A DNA stretch of 64,000 nucleotides, taken from NCBI RefSeq assembly GCF_016804325.1, contig NZ_CP043627.1, positions 5,191,001-5,255,000 of the forward strand. Reading direction: 5' to 3'. This DNA comes from Methylobacterium aquaticum. Lineage in GTDB: Bacteria > Pseudomonadota > Alphaproteobacteria > Rhizobiales > Beijerinckiaceae. The notes beneath the pieces are model-generated. The model did not search any database and was not told the origin of the DNA. It worked only from the letters and a program-made list of their open reading frames with translations. How positions within the stretch are numbered: the stretch's first letter is position 1; the number at the start of each line of letters is the position of its first letter. Positions 10,840 through 20,061 of the stretch are shown in pieces. Both the position numbers and the translations under genes were made by a program.

Positions 10840-12030
10840 TCACCGGTCCACCTCACCGAACACGATGTCGAGCGTGCCGAGGATGCACGACACGTCCGCC
10901 AGCATGTGGCCGCGGCACATCCAGTCCATCGCCTGGAGGTGGGCGAAGCCCGGAGCGCGGATCTTGCAGCGATACGGCTTGTTGGTGCCGTCGGCGACCA
11001 GGTAGACGCCGAACTCGCCCTTGGGCGCCTCGACCGCGGCGTAGACCTCGCCGGCCGGGACGTGGAAGCCCTCGGTGTAGAGCTTGAAGTGGTGGATGAG
11101 CGCTTCCATCGAGCGCTTCATCTCGCGCCGCGGCGGCGGCGCGACCTTGCCGTCCTGCGTGGCGATCGGCCCCTGGCCGGCCGGCTCGCGCAGCTTGGCG
11201 ATGCACTGCTTCATGATGCGCACCGACTGGCGCATCTCCTCCATGCGGATGACCTGGCGATCGTAGGTGTCGCCGTTCTTCCCCACCGGGATGTCGAACT
11301 CCATCTCGGCATAGGCCTCGTAGGGCTGCGACTTGCGCAGGTCCCACGGGATGCCGGAGCCGCGCACCATCACGCCCGAGAAGCCCCAGGCCAGCGCCTC
11401 CTCGACCGACACGATGCCGATATCGACGTTGCGCTGCTTGAAGATGCGGTTGGCCATCACGAGGTCGTCGAGGTCGTCGACGATCTGCGGGAAGGTCTCG
11501 CAGAAGGCCTCGATGTCGTCGATCAGGCTCGGCGGCAGGTCCTGGTGGACGCCGCCCGGCCGGAAGTAGTTGGCGTGGAGACGAGCGCCCGAGGCACGCT
11601 CGTAGAAGATCATCAGCTTCTCGCGCTCCTCGAAGCCCCAGAGCGGGGGCGTGAGGGCGCCGACATCCATCGCCTGCGTGGTGACGTTGAGGAGGTGCGA
11701 CAGCAGCCGGCCGATCTCGCAGTAGAGCGTGCGGATCAGCTGGGCGCGGCGCGGCACCTGGATGCCGAGCAGGCGCTCGATGCCGAGGCAGAAGGCGTGC
11801 TCCTGGTTCATCGGCGCGACGTAGTCGAGCCGGTCGAAATAGGGCGTCGCCTGGAGGTAGGTCTTGACCTCGATCAGCTTCTCGGTGCCGCGGTGGAGCA
11901 GGCCGATATGCGGATCGACGCGCTCGACCACCTCGCCGTCCAGCTCCAGCACGAGGCGCAGCACGCCGTGCGCCGCCGGGTGTTGCGGGCCGAAATTGAT
12001 CGAGAAGTTGCGGATGCTGTGCTCGCCCAT
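10840..12030 (-). CDS. nuoD: NADH-quinone oxidoreductase subunit D
   Basis: 396 aa 49-kDa-type subunit that, with NuoB, forms the quinone reduction pocket. Conserved features are [14 protein letters not shown] at the N-terminus, [14 protein letters not shown], and the C-terminal segment [19 protein letters not shown]. Length and start ([15 protein letters not shown]) match the family. Encoded separately from nuoC, with only 6 bp between them; in E. coli the two are fused. Confidence 0.98.
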   Translation of the reverse strand: MGEHSIRNFSINFGPQHPAAHGVLRLVLELDGEVVERVDPHIGLLHRGTEKLIEVKTYLQATPYFDRLDYVAPMNQEHAFCLGIERLLGIQVPRRAQLIRTLYCEIGRLLSHLLNVTTQAMDVGALTPPLWGFEEREKLMIFYERASGARLHANYFRPGGVHQDLPPSLIDDIEAFCETFPQIVDDLDDLVMANRIFKQRNVDIGIVSVEEALAWGFSGVMVRGSGIPWDLRKSQPYEAYAEMEFDIPVGKNGDTYDRQVIRMEEMRQSVRIMKQCIAKLREPAGQGPIATQDGKVAPPPRREMKRSMEALIHHFKLYTEGFHVPAGEVYAAVEAPKGEFGVYLVADGTNKPYRCKIRAPGFAHLQAMDWMCRGHMLADVSCILGTLDIVFGEVDR

Positions 12031-12036
12031 GTCGGC

Positions 12037-12699
12037 TCAGCCTTTCGCCGGTGCCTTGTCGGCCTTCTCGTCGCCCGGGAGCACGTAGTCGGTGCCCTCC
12101 CACGGGGACAGGAAGTCGAAGTTGCGGAATTCCTGCGTCAGTCGCACGGGCTCGTAGACGACCCGCGCCTCGTCCTGGTCGTAGCGGACCTCGACGAAGC
12201 CGGTGAGCGGGAAGTCCTTGCGGAGGGGGTGGCCCTCGAAGCCGTAATCGGTGAGCAGCCGGCGCAGGTCCGGATGGCCCGAGAACAGGATGCCGTAGAG
12301 GTCGTAGGTCTCGCGCTCGAACCAGTTCGCGGCCGGGAAGACCGGGATCGCGGACGGGACCGGCGTGCGCTCGTCGGTCTGCACCTTCACGCGGATGCGC
12401 CGGTTATGGCGCATCGACAGCAGGTGGTAGACGACGTCGAAGCGCTTGGCCCGCGCCGGGTAGTCGGCGCCGCAGATGTCGATGAAGGTCGAGAAGGCGC
12501 AAGCGGGATCGTCCCGCAGATGCGTGAGCACCCGCAGGATCTCGGATCCCTCGACGATCAGGGTCAGCTCGCCGAAGGCGATCGCCCGGTCGGTGATGGC
12601 GGCGCCCAAGGTGGCGGCAAGCGTGTCGGACAGGGCCTGGAGGGCCGCGTCGCCCTGCTCGCTCTGGGTATGGGCGCGGATGGTGATGCCGTTGCTCAT
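12037..12699 (-). CDS. nuoC: NADH-quinone oxidoreductase subunit C
   Basis: 220 aa 30-kDa-type peripheral subunit. The family signature is present near residue 130: [20 protein letters not shown] followed by [20 protein letters not shown]. The N-terminus is variable, as usual. It is packed between nuoB (12 bp) and nuoD (6 bp). Confidence 0.97.
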   Translation of the reverse strand: MSNGITIRAHTQSEQGDAALQALSDTLAATLGAAITDRAIAFGELTLIVEGSEILRVLTHLRDDPACAFSTFIDICGADYPARAKRFDVVYHLLSMRHNRRIRVKVQTDERTPVPSAIPVFPAANWFERETYDLYGILFSGHPDLRRLLTDYGFEGHPLRKDFPLTGFVEVRYDQDEARVVYEPVRLTQEFRNFDFLSPWEGTDYVLPGDEKADKAPAKG

Positions 12700-12711
12700 G
12701 GGATCCCCGCC

Positions 12712-13293
12712 TCAGCGCTCGATGGTGCCGGTGCGGCGGATCTTCTTCTGCAGCAGCAGAACGCCGTAGAGCAGGGCCTCGGCGGTCGGCGGGCAGCCCG
12801 GGACGTAGATGTCAACCGGCACCACCCGGTCGCAGCCGCGGACCACCGAGTAGGAATAGTGGTAGTAGCCGCCGCCGTTGGCGCAGGACCCCATCGAGAT
12901 GACGTAGCGCGGCTCCGGCATCTGGTCGTAGACCTTGCGCAGCGCGGGCGCCATCTTGTTGGTCAGCGTGCCGGCGACGATCATCACGTCGGACTGGCGC
13001 GGCGAGCCGCGGGGAGCGAAGCCGAAGCGCTCGCAATCGTAGCGCGGCATCGACATCTGCATCATCTCGACGGCGCAGCAGGCCAGACCGAAGGTCATCC
13101 ACATCAGCGAGCCGGTGCGGGCCCAGGTGATGAGGTCGTCGGTGGTGGTCAGGAGGAAGCCGCGATCGGCGAGCTCGTCGCTGATCGTCAGGAAGGTCGG
13201 GTCGTTGGCGCCGATCGGCTTGCCGGTGGCGGGATCGAGGATGCCCTTCGGCTGCGGCGCGATCGCGGGGGCGCGGACGGTGGTGAGGGACAT
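12712..13293 (-). CDS. nuoB: NADH-quinone oxidoreductase subunit B
   Basis: 193 aa subunit carrying the terminal [4Fe-4S] cluster N2, which reduces quinone. The four ligand cysteines are in the conserved contexts [29 protein letters not shown] and [17 protein letters not shown]. The N-terminal extension of about 30 residues is variable. It follows nuoA by 51 bp. Confidence 0.98.
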   Translation of the reverse strand: MSLTTVRAPAIAPQPKGILDPATGKPIGANDPTFLTISDELADRGFLLTTTDDLITWARTGSLMWMTFGLACCAVEMMQMSMPRYDCERFGFAPRGSPRQSDVMIVAGTLTNKMAPALRKVYDQMPEPRYVISMGSCANGGGYYHYSYSVVRGCDRVVPVDIYVPGCPPTAEALLYGVLLLQKKIRRTGTIER

Positions 13294-13344
13294 GGCGGGG
13301 TCCGGTGCTTCTCGTCTCGGGGGCGGCTGCGACGGTCTAGGCTT

Positions 13345-13710
13345 CTAGTCCCACTCGAGGGCGCCCTTGCGCCACTCGTAGACGAAGCCGACGGTCAGCA
13401 CGCCGAGGAAGAGCATCATCGACCAGAAGCCGAACCAGCCGAGATCCCCGAACGTGATCGCCCACGGGAACAGGAAGGCCACTTCGAGATCGAAGATGAT
13501 GAACAGGATGGCGACGAGGTAGAAGCGCACGTCGAACTTCATGCGCGCGTCGTCGAAGGCGTTGAACCCGCACTCGTAGGCCGAGAGCTTCTCCGGGTCC
13601 GGGCTGTTGTAGGCCACCAGGAACGGGGCCACGAGGAGCGCCGCCGCGATGAAGAGGGAGACGCCGATGAAGATCACCAGCGGCAGGTAATCCGACAGGA
13701 GGCCGTTCAT
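13345..13710 (-). CDS. nuoA: NADH-quinone oxidoreductase subunit A, first gene of the operon
   Basis: 121 aa with three hydrophobic segments. The loop after the first carries the family motif [30 protein letters not shown] sequence (seen as [20 protein letters not shown]). The acidic residue in the following membrane helix ([13 protein letters not shown]) is conserved. As first gene of the operon, it has a 318-bp non-coding region upstream that should contain the operon promoter. Confidence 0.97.
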   Translation of the reverse strand: MNGLLSDYLPLVIFIGVSLFIAAALLVAPFLVAYNSPDPEKLSAYECGFNAFDDARMKFDVRFYLVAILFIIFDLEVAFLFPWAITFGDLGWFGFWSMMLFLGVLTVGFVYEWRKGALEWD

Positions 13711-14028
13711 CGAGCATCCTCAAGGGTTGGCGCGAGGCCTTGGTGCGGGCCCGCGCCGCGGGGGCCGCCGGGGCCGTTCTCGGAACGGTTCCAAAGCCCG
13801 GAAGGTGCGCGAGGCTTAAACGAGCGAGTATGACGAAACAAGGGGCGTTCGCACCGCACAAAGCGCGAACGTCAATCCGACACATAGGGTGGCGTCCCGA
13901 GCGCACAACGCCGGGAAGCCCGGGTCCGCCGGGGAGTATCGTCGCAGGCCCCTCCCCTTCCGGGGCGTTTGCCGCCGCCCGGGCGGTTTTCCGGATGCGG
14001 TGGCCGTGCTGCGGTGCAGTATGGGACG
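13711..14028 (-). promoter_or_regulatory. Intergenic region upstream of nuoA, probable operon promoter region
   Basis: 318 bp without a convincing gene, between nuoA and the same-strand CAP-domain gene. On the minus strand a TTGTTT (around 13836-13841) is followed at a plausible distance by TTTAAG, a weak candidate for -35/-10 boxes. The stretch 13800-13890 is the least GC-rich part. No operator or riboswitch is recognised. Confidence 0.3.
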
Positions 14029-14592
14029 TCAGCCGTCGGAGAGGATCAAGGCCCAGAACCGCTTGTAGCGGCTCCCGGGCGCATCGACGCGGGCGATGCC
14101 GACGCGCTTGACCTGCGGCATCAGCATGTTGCGGTTGTGCTCGGGCGAGACCTGCCAGCGCTTCAGCACCTCGTCGAAGGTGGCCGAGCCGGCGCTGAGA
14201 TTCTCTGCGGCGTAGCGGCCGCCGAAGCCGGCGCGCTTGAGGCGCGCATCGAAGGTGCCGCCGACCTCGTGCGAGAGCTGGCCCGCCCGGGCATTGGCCC
14301 CGGCCTGGTAGGAGGCGGCGCGGATCAGCGAGGAATCGACCACCACCGGCCCGAGGCCGTGGCTGGCGCGGTAGCGCGAGATCGCGGCGGCGGCGGCGGC
14401 CTCGTCGAGGATCACCGGCGTGGTCGGCAGGTCGGGCGCCGGCAGGATCGCCGTGCCGCTGCATCCGGCGAGCGCCAGGGCTCCGGCGGCCAGGCCCCCG
14501 GCGAGGAACGTCGTCGCGAGGCCGCGCCGCGGGACACCTGCCACGTGAGAGGCGGGAACCGTCGAACGGAACGGATGCGACATCGTCTTCAC
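14029..14592 (-). CDS. CAP/SCP-domain lipoprotein
   Basis: 187 aa. A twin-Arg-containing N-region and hydrophobic stretch end in the lipobox LAGC near residue 44, so a lipid-anchored secreted protein is predicted. The rest is a compact CAP (SCP/PR1-like) domain: LDEAAAAAAISRYRASHGL, then AAENLSAG and SPEHNRNMLMP, with the conserved His and Glu positions visible. The biochemical role of bacterial CAP proteins is mostly unknown. It is 81 bp downstream of the chemoreceptor on the same strand, so co-transcription is possible but a functional link is not shown. Confidence 0.85.
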   Translation of the reverse strand: MKTMSHPFRSTVPASHVAGVPRRGLATTFLAGGLAAGALALAGCSGTAILPAPDLPTTPVILDEAAAAAAISRYRASHGLGPVVVDSSLIRAASYQAGANARAGQLSHEVGGTFDARLKRAGFGGRYAAENLSAGSATFDEVLKRWQVSPEHNRNMLMPQVKRVGIARVDAPGSRYKRFWALILSDG

Positions 14593-14673
14593 TCAAGCCC
14601 TGGACAAGCGGCGCCCTGCGCGACGGCGCCACCTGTCGGGCGATTGTGGAGATTTTCGGGGCGAGGGCCAGCC

Positions 14674-16356
14674 TCACGCCGCCCGTAAAGTCGCGAGGAA
14701 GCGGTGGACCTCGGCGCCGATGCTGGCCGATTGCCGCGCGACGGTGTCGGCGGCTTCCAGCACGTGCCGGGCGGCCTCGCCGGTGGCCTCGGCGTCAAGG
14801 GCCAAGCCCTCGACCGATCCGCTCACCTCGGCGGTGCCGGCGGCGGCCTGCGCCACGCTCGACACGATCGCCTGCGTCGCCCCGACCTGCGCCTCGACCG
14901 CCGTGGCGACCCGGGCCGAGACGCCGCTGATGGCGCGGGCCTGCGCCGCCACGTCGCCCATGGCGGCACTCGCCCGGCGGGTGGTGTCCTGGATCGCCGC
15001 GACCTGGGCCGAGATCTCCTGCGTCGCCCGGTCGGTCTGGCCGGCGAGCTGCTTGACCTCCGCCGCGACGACCGCGAAGCCGCGGCCGGCCTCGCCCGCC
15101 CGGGCCGCCTCGATCGTCGCGTTCAACGCCAGCAGGTTCGTCTGCGCGGCGACCCCGGCGATGACGGAGACCACGTCGCCGATGCGCGACGCGGCCTCGC
15201 CGAGGCTCTGCATCACGAGCGCCGTGCGGTCGGTCCCGGTCACCGCGTCCTTTGCCATCGCGGCGGCCTCGCGCATTCCGGCGCCGACCTCCGCGATCGA
15301 CCGGCCGAGGCCTTCGGCGGCCTCCGCCAGTCCTCCGGCCTCGCGGGAGGCGGCGGCGGCGGACGCCGCGGCGGTGCCGGCCCGGGCGGCGGCCTCGGCG
15401 GCGGTGCCGGACATGGCGCGAGCGGTCGCGTCGAGGTCGCGGGCCGCATCGTCGACCTGCGCCAGCACGTCCGCCACCGCGGTCTCGAACGCCCGGACCT
15501 CCTGGCTCATCTGCGCGGCGCGGCGGGCCTGCGCCTCGCTGGCGTCACGCTCGGCCGCGAGCGCCTCGCGCTCCCTCAGCACGACCCGGAAGCCGTCGAT
15601 GGCGCGGGCGATTCGCCCGATCTCGTCGCGCCGCGCGGTGCCGGGCACCGCGACGTCGTAGCGGGACGCGGCGAGCGCCGCAGTCGCCCCGGTCAGGCCT
15701 TCGAGCCCGCCGACGATCGAGCGCCAGCCGAGCACGCCGAACAGGCCGACGCCGACGAGGGCGGCGCCCGCGATGGCGCAGAGCCACAGGGCGTGGCGCC
15801 AGAACGCCGCGTCGATGTCGTCGATGTAGACGCCGGTGAAGATCGCGAGCTTCCACGGCGCGAAGCCCTGGATGTAGCTCAGCTTCGCGACGTGGGCGGT
15901 GCCGCCCGGGCGGGTGAACAGGTAGCGCAGGGTGCCGGGCGTGCCGGACCGGGCGATGTCGGTGATGGCCTTGACGAGGAGCATGCCGCCCGCGTCCTTC
16001 AGGCCGCTCATGTCCTTGCCGATCCAGTCGGGCTTCGGCGGCATCACCAGGGCGGTGCCGGAAAAGTCGTAGACCGCGAGGTAGTTGTCGCCCTCGTAGC
16101 GCATGTCGTTGGCGCGGGCGGAGAACTGCGCCATCGCCGCGTCCCGCGTCAGCGTGCCGGCCTTCACCTGCGCCTCGAGGCTCGTGGCCGCCGCGAGCGC
16201 CACGTCGGAGAGGGCGCGCATCTTCGCCACCCGCTCGGCCATCAGGCTGTCGTGGTTGGCCCGCAGGGCATAGGCCACCACCGCACCGAAGCCGATCACC
16301 GCTGCCATCATCATGACGGCGAATTTCCGGCTTACGCTCATGTTCGACCAAGACAT
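14674..16356 (-). CDS. Methyl-accepting chemotaxis protein with Cache sensor domain
   Basis: 560 aa. A first membrane helix is at about residues 10-30. A periplasmic sensor of about 155 residues follows, with the single-Cache signature [22 protein letters not shown] second helix (about 188-212), a HAMP segment (about 213-265) and a cytoplasmic signalling coiled coil complete the protein. The invariant hairpin tip reads [20 protein letters not shown]. sCache_2 domains often sense small carboxylates, but the ligand cannot be read from sequence. It would couple to a CheA/CheW array. A GGGGATC sequence precedes the chosen ATG. Confidence 0.93.
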   Translation of the reverse strand: MSWSNMSVSRKFAVMMMAAVIGFGAVVAYALRANHDSLMAERVAKMRALSDVALAAATSLEAQVKAGTLTRDAAMAQFSARANDMRYEGDNYLAVYDFSGTALVMPPKPDWIGKDMSGLKDAGGMLLVKAITDIARSGTPGTLRYLFTRPGGTAHVAKLSYIQGFAPWKLAIFTGVYIDDIDAAFWRHALWLCAIAGAALVGVGLFGVLGWRSIVGGLEGLTGATAALAASRYDVAVPGTARRDEIGRIARAIDGFRVVLREREALAAERDASEAQARRAAQMSQEVRAFETAVADVLAQVDDAARDLDATARAMSGTAAEAAARAGTAAASAAAASREAGGLAEAAEGLGRSIAEVGAGMREAAAMAKDAVTGTDRTALVMQSLGEAASRIGDVVSVIAGVAAQTNLLALNATIEAARAGEAGRGFAVVAAEVKQLAGQTDRATQEISAQVAAIQDTTRRASAAMGDVAAQARAISGVSARVATAVEAQVGATQAIVSSVAQAAAGTAEVSGSVEGLALDAEATGEAARHVLEAADTVARQSASIGAEVHRFLATLRAA

Positions 16357-16487
16357 CGTCGATCCCCGACCTTTCGGGGGGACCTTGGGGCAGCGATGCT
16401 TGATATTGCCTTAGCGTCAGTTCCGCACCGCAGCACAAAGTCAGGTGTCAGCGGCTGATTGGAAACCGGAACGGCCCGTGTGGTGAG

Positions 16488-16564
16488 TGGCGCGGGCGAC
16501 GGGGCTCGAACCCGCGACCTCCGGCGTGACAGGCCGGCACTCTAACCAACTGAGCTACGCCCGC
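16488..16564 (-). tRNA. tRNA-Asp (anticodon GTC), copy 1
   Basis: On the minus strand a 77-nt cloverleaf with encoded CCA. The 7-bp acceptor stem pairs GCGGGCG (5') with CGCCCGC, the anticodon loop CTGTCAC gives GTC, and the TPsiC arm is GGGTTCGAGCCCC. It differs from copies 2 and 3 in one acceptor base pair and one D-loop base. Confidence 0.97.
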
Positions 16565-16617
16565 GCGGCGTGCTCGCTTCACCATGCAGCTTGCGCTGAC
16601 ATTCTCAACGAAGAGAA

Positions 16618-16694
16618 TGGCGCGGACGACGGGGCTCGAACCCGCGACCTCCGGCGTGACAGGCCGGCACTCTAACCGACTGAGCTACGTCCGC
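16618..16694 (-). tRNA. tRNA-Asp (anticodon GTC), copy 2
   Basis: 77 nt with encoded CCA. The acceptor stem is GCGGACG pairing with CGTCCGC, and the anticodon is GTC. Relative to copy 1, the fifth acceptor pair is A-U instead of G-C (both sides changed) and the D-loop has TCGG instead of TTGG. Confidence 0.97.
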
Positions 16695-16740
16695 ACATGG
16701 CGCTTTGCACTACAGAAACGCCTTTTCCCTTGAAGAGAAT

Positions 16741-16817
16741 TGGCGCGGACGACGGGGCTCGAACCCGCGACCTCCGGCGTGACAGGCCGGCACTCTAACC
16801 GACTGAGCTACGTCCGC
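16741..16817 (-). tRNA. tRNA-Asp (anticodon GTC), copy 3
   Basis: 77 nt with encoded CCA, apparently identical to copy 2. It is the upstream-most gene of the three-copy tandem on the minus strand. Spacers between the copies are about 50 bp and not conserved as a whole. Confidence 0.97.
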
Positions 16818-17046
16818 CCGGCGTCTCGCAGTGCTGCGATGGCTGCGGTTTATGGGGAGCCCCCTACCCTGTCAAGCCGCCGGCTCAGGAAAGTCGGAAG
16901 GGGGTCGGCCGACGCCTCGGGCGAGGCATCTGCCCCCGCCCCTGCCCATCCCCTGCGCCTGCGTCGCGCAGGAGACACCCTGCATGCGAAGCCTCGCTGC
17001 GCAGTCTTGCACTCGCGCCTCAGGCCCCTTAACGATGCCGACACCC

Positions 17047-17122
17047 GGGCGGTTAGCTCAGTTGGTAGAGCATCTCGTTTACACCGAGAGGGTCGGCGGT
17101 TCGAGCCCGTCACCGCCCACCA
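17047..17122 (+). tRNA. tRNA-Val (anticodon TAC), integration target
   Basis: 76-nt cloverleaf on the plus strand with encoded CCA. The acceptor is GGGCGGT pairing with ACCGCCC; the anticodon loop TTTACAC gives TAC, read as valine. The last 47 bases recur exactly at 40796-40842. The gene is therefore the attachment site of the integrated element, with its 3' half supplied by the element. Confidence 0.97.
17076..17122 (+). repeat. Left attachment repeat (attL) inside tRNA-Val
   Basis: 47-bp sequence from the anticodon stem of tRNA-Val to its CCA end. It is identical to 40796-40842; the bases on both sides differ between copies. An integrase gene lies just inside this end, the standard layout for tRNA-targeting elements. 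Confidence 0.92.
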
Positions 17123-17210
17123 TATTGATTCGCTTCATTTTTTTGGCGTTTTTCGACGCCGTGAAGGAAGGCCATTATCTGGTCTTCCCCCAGATATCCC
17201 CCAGATTGAC

Positions 17211-17570
17211 CTATTTTGTGCGGCGCACAAAGGTGCGATATCGCCCGCGAGCGAGCATGTCAGCGTTGTTCTGCATGAAGCTGCCGAGCCGCAGATGTGC
17301 CGGGTTGCAGCAAATTGGATTGTCGCAGGAGTGAAGGACCAGGCGGAGGGCGCCACGCACCACCACGCTTCCGCTCGCAAGGGAGAAGGCGATCCTGTGC
17401 GTCCCTTCGAGGCGCCCGCCGATCCTCATCCGACCGTAGCTATCACCGTACGTAGCGCCAGACCAAGGCCAGCACTCGCCCCCTGCGCCCCGGTTCCTGA
17501 CGCGCCGCCAGAACCTGCTGGCCTCACCAGGCGTGACCGGAACCACCTCATCGAAGCGTTGCGCTGTCAT
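17211..17570 (-). CDS. HNH homing-type endonuclease
   Basis: 119 aa. The C-terminal half carries the HNH_3-type motif VLHSCDNPICCNPAHLRLGS followed by NNADMLARGR, typical of phage-associated HNH nucleases. The N-terminal half has the common companion motif CWPWSGATYGDSYGRM. It would act as a Zn/Mg-dependent DNA-cleaving enzyme. Its ATG overlaps the integrase stop codon in an ATGA arrangement, so the two are probably translationally coupled. It is the gene nearest the tRNA end of the element. Confidence 0.82.
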   Translation of the reverse strand: MTAQRFDEVVPVTPGEASRFWRRVRNRGAGGECWPWSGATYGDSYGRMRIGGRLEGTHRIAFSLASGSVVVRGALRLVLHSCDNPICCNPAHLRLGSFMQNNADMLARGRYRTFVRRTK

Positions 17571-18724
17571 CAAATCCTCCGCCGGCCTGACACCCCCTCG
17601 ACCACGCCGCGAAGATGCTCGGGAGCGTGGTGGCCATAGACCCCCTCGACAATCTTCTCCGTTGTCCCAAGCGCGCCCGCGATCAGGCTGAACCGCGCCC
17701 CGGACTGCACCGCCCAGGTCGCGAAGGTATGGCGCAGGATGTGCGGCGTGACCTCCGGGCCGAGCCCGGCCGCCTCCCGAGCCGTGTGCCAGGACCGCCG
17801 CATGCGGTCGATTGGCAGCCCCTCGAACTCGACGACGTTCGCGACGCTCTCGCGCTGCCACCGCCTCAGATGGGCCTGTAGCCGCCGCGATAGCGGGATC
17901 GGCGTCCTCCGTTTCGAGCTCTCCCCCTCCCCCGTGCCGCGCCGGTAGAGGATGCCAGCGCGCAGGTCGACCCAACCCGCCGACGGGCTCGGCAGCCACT
18001 TCAGCTGCAGGATCGCGTCGTGCCGGGTGCCGGTGTAGAGTCCTACCAGGACGAACCGAGCGACGTGCCGGGTCTTGCCCTGCGCCTCGCCGGTCCGCCG
18101 CCAGATCTCGCGACCGGTGACCGGGTGGCGATCGACCAAACGGAAGCCGAGCGCAGCCCATAGCAGGCGCGCGGCCTCGGACCGGGTCAGCCAGCGGTCG
18201 CGCGGCGGCGCCTTGTCCGGCAGCTTCACCACCACCGGGTAGAGGAGCTTGTGCTCCTTGTGCGCGTAGCCGAACGCAGCGCTCATGACCTCAAGCTCGC
18301 GCCTGGCGGTCTGGGTCCCGACCCGCGGTGCCGTCTCCGGGTCCTTGTAGCGGGCCTGGGGCATGGCGATCCGCCAGCGGACATACGCCGAGCAGACGTT
18401 CGGCGTCGCGTGCGCGACCATCTTCCCGTCGAAGAAGTTGATGAGGTGGGGCAGCGCGCTCCAGACCACGTCAGGCCGCTTCGTGTCGGCCGCGCGCTCG
18501 TCGGCGTAGAGGCTCAGGATGTCCGTGATGAGGACGCGAGCGGGATCACCTCCCCCGAAATCAGGCTTGTGCTTCCGGGCGAGGTATTCTTGCAGCGCTC
18601 TTTCAGCCGCTTCACGCTCTCCATAGCCGCAGCCCGTGCTGTGCTCGTCGGAGCCGTCGCGGATGCACCAGCGGTCCTCTCGCTTGCGGTAGTAGAGGCG
18701 GGCACCCTTGCTGGGACGAGGCAT
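17570..18724 (-). CDS. int: Tyrosine-family site-specific integrase
   Basis: 384 aa. The C-terminal catalytic domain shows Arg234 (TGTRHDAILQLKW), the HxLRH box with His328 and Arg331, and the nucleophile candidate Tyr363 in GVYGHHAPEHL. The usual His of the LGH box is Thr here, and related phage integrases also vary at this position. The N-terminal part (about 30-150) would be the core-binding domain. The frame is open further upstream, but the ATG giving MPRPSKGARLYYRKR is chosen because earlier sequence overlaps the excisionase-like gene. The enzyme should recombine the 47-bp tRNA-Val repeats. Confidence 0.93.
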   Translation of the reverse strand: MPRPSKGARLYYRKREDRWCIRDGSDEHSTGCGYGEREAAERALQEYLARKHKPDFGGGDPARVLITDILSLYADERAADTKRPDVVWSALPHLINFFDGKMVAHATPNVCSAYVRWRIAMPQARYKDPETAPRVGTQTARRELEVMSAAFGYAHKEHKLLYPVVVKLPDKAPPRDRWLTRSEAARLLWAALGFRLVDRHPVTGREIWRRTGEAQGKTRHVARFVLVGLYTGTRHDAILQLKWLPSPSAGWVDLRAGILYRRGTGEGESSKRRTPIPLSRRLQAHLRRWQRESVANVVEFEGLPIDRMRRSWHTAREAAGLGPEVTPHILRHTFATWAVQSGARFSLIAGALGTTEKIVEGVYGHHAPEHLRGVVEGVSGRRRI

Positions 18725-18930
18725 GCGTCGATCATCCGCCTGATATCGGCCCGCGTGGTGAACTGCTTGCCGGCGATTTTGAAGACTCGGAGCCGACCAC
18801 GGGCGCTCTCCCGGCGCAAGCTGGCCGCGGTGATCCCCGAACTGGCCGGGAAGCACTGGGCCGCCGCGATGTCGAGGCGCAGCGGGGTATCGTCGGTGAT
18901 CTCGGGTTCGGTGCGGACGGGGCGCGGCAT
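18514..18930 (-). CDS. Excisionase-like small DNA-binding protein (putative)
   Basis: 138 aa frame starting MPRPVRTEPEITDD, with a GGAGAGGTGAGG ribosome-binding sequence just before the ATG. The first 70 residues (LDIAAAQCFPASSGITAASL, then GRLRVFKIAGKQFTTRADIRRMID) look like a winged helix-turn-helix of the excisionase/MerR type. The rest overlaps the integrase start by about 210 bp and becomes low-complexity Ala/Ser/Thr. Either the true C-terminus is unusual or a frameshift removed an earlier stop. Position just upstream of int fits a directionality factor; this is inference. Confidence 0.5.
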   Translation of the reverse strand: MPRPVRTEPEITDDTPLRLDIAAAQCFPASSGITAASLRRESARGRLRVFKIAGKQFTTRADIRRMIDACLVPARVPASTTASERTAGASATAPTSTARAAAMESVKRLKERCKNTSPGSTSLISGEVIPLASSSRTS

Positions 18931-19084
18931 CCTCACCTCTCCCTTTCAGCAGCAGAGACCGGGCCGCGAGCCGCCCGCCACTCGACCAGCGGTATCCCGA
19001 GCGGCACACGCCTGTGGCCGCGCGCCATCGGGTGGCCTGGATGGACCTGGGCGAGGATCAGAGCGGCGATCAGGCGGCGGTTCG

Positions 19085-19798
19085 TCACTGTGCTCTCGCC
19101 AATGAAGAGGCGTGTGCAGCGGATCGCGGAATCATGCAGACAAATCGCTGATCTGACGCAGCTTTTGCCAGAGAGAGGCCTGAAATCAGGCCTGTGGAAT
19201 CACTCCCCTTCAAGGCGGCCGCGAGGTGCTGGAGGTACTGACCACCTGCGCACATCAGCTCGAATTCCTCGCTTTCCCGGGCGTAGAACTCAGCCAGAGC
19301 GAAAAGCCCCGCCCGAGTGGTGGGCGTGACCGTGGTCAGCGCCTGGAAGGCTGCCGAACTCGCGTCGGCAGCGGCGTTGGCACGGCGCACCTGCGCATCG
19401 TCGTCCTCGTCGAGGCCCGAGAGCGCTGCAGAGTGAGCCGCCTCGGCGCCCTCCGCCGCGGCGATGGCCGGGAAGACCGGGTCCGCCTCGAACGCCTCGA
19501 CCGGCCAGCAGGTGCACGCCAGCACCGTGAGATCGGCGACGCGGACCTGGGCGGCGCCGTAGGTCGGCTGATGGGCCTCGGCGAACGCGGCCTCCTCGGC
19601 GAGCCACCAGCGCAGATGCTCGAGGAGCTTCACCGCACCGGCGGGCGTGGTGCAGGCCGTCGACACCAGGGCATCGCCGGCCTCGCGATAGGCCTCTTCG
19701 GCGAGGATGGCGGCCTCACCCTCCTCGGCGACCTGGAAGGCATCGTAGGCGGCGCGGTGGGTGGTGATCGCCGCGAGGATGGGATCGGGCGCCGTCAT
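19085..19798 (-). CDS. Hypothetical protein, phage-associated
   Basis: 237 aa acidic, Ala-rich protein beginning MTAPDPILAAITTHRAAYDAF, predicted mostly helical and without a signal peptide or membrane segment. I do not recognise a family with known function. The start is chosen because it overlaps the stop of the upstream gene (ATGA), and the open sequence before it belongs to that gene. It lies in the minus-strand early-type cluster of the element, between int and the rearrangement junction. Confidence 0.6.
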   Translation of the reverse strand: MTAPDPILAAITTHRAAYDAFQVAEEGEAAILAEEAYREAGDALVSTACTTPAGAVKLLEHLRWWLAEEAAFAEAHQPTYGAAQVRVADLTVLACTCWPVEAFEADPVFPAIAAAEGAEAAHSAALSGLDEDDDAQVRRANAAADASSAAFQALTTVTPTTRAGLFALAEFYARESEEFELMCAGGQYLQHLAAALKGSDSTGLISGLSLAKAASDQRFVCMIPRSAAHASSLARAQ

Positions 19799-20061
19799 GC
19801 CACGCTCCTGCGGTTGAGGTAGTGGGCACCGGCCGTGTCGAAGTAGCGAGCGACCAGCAGCAGGAGCAGCGCGGCCGTGGTCTTGCGGCCGTAATGCGAG
19901 CGAGCGAGGGCAAGGACGGCGCCGGGGCGCCAAGTGTGGTCAGGGCGCAACCCGTGGCTCGCGGCAGCCAGGACGGTCGTCCGAACCTCAGGATCCGCCA
20001 GCAGGGCGTCCAGCTTCGCGAGCTGCCATTGCCGGCCGAGGCAGTCCATGGCCGTGGTCAC
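19795..20061 (-). CDS. Hypothetical small protein
   Basis: 88 aa with a GTG start that overlaps the previous gene's TGA (GTGA); an ATG lies four codons later. The protein reads MDCLGRQWQLAKLDALLADP and ends with a hydrophobic helix (TTAALLLLLVARYF). No family is recognised. The overlapping start/stop junctions on both sides indicate translation as a coupled unit with its neighbours. Confidence 0.55.
   Translation of the reverse strand: MTTAMDCLGRQWQLAKLDALLADPEVRTTVLAAASHGLRPDHTWRPGAVLALARSHYGRKTTAALLLLLVARYFDTAGAHYLNRRSVA

Noticed and set aside
10906..13833. 975-codon plus-strand frame over nuoD, nuoC and nuoB
   Set aside because: Spans three real genes and their gaps on the opposite strand, with no ribosome-binding site or recognisable domain.
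17611..18161. Upstream extension of the HNH frame into the integrase gene
   Set aside because: The sequence upstream of ATG 17570 is Arg/Gly-rich shadow of int, and the ATGA overlap with the integrase stop marks the true start.
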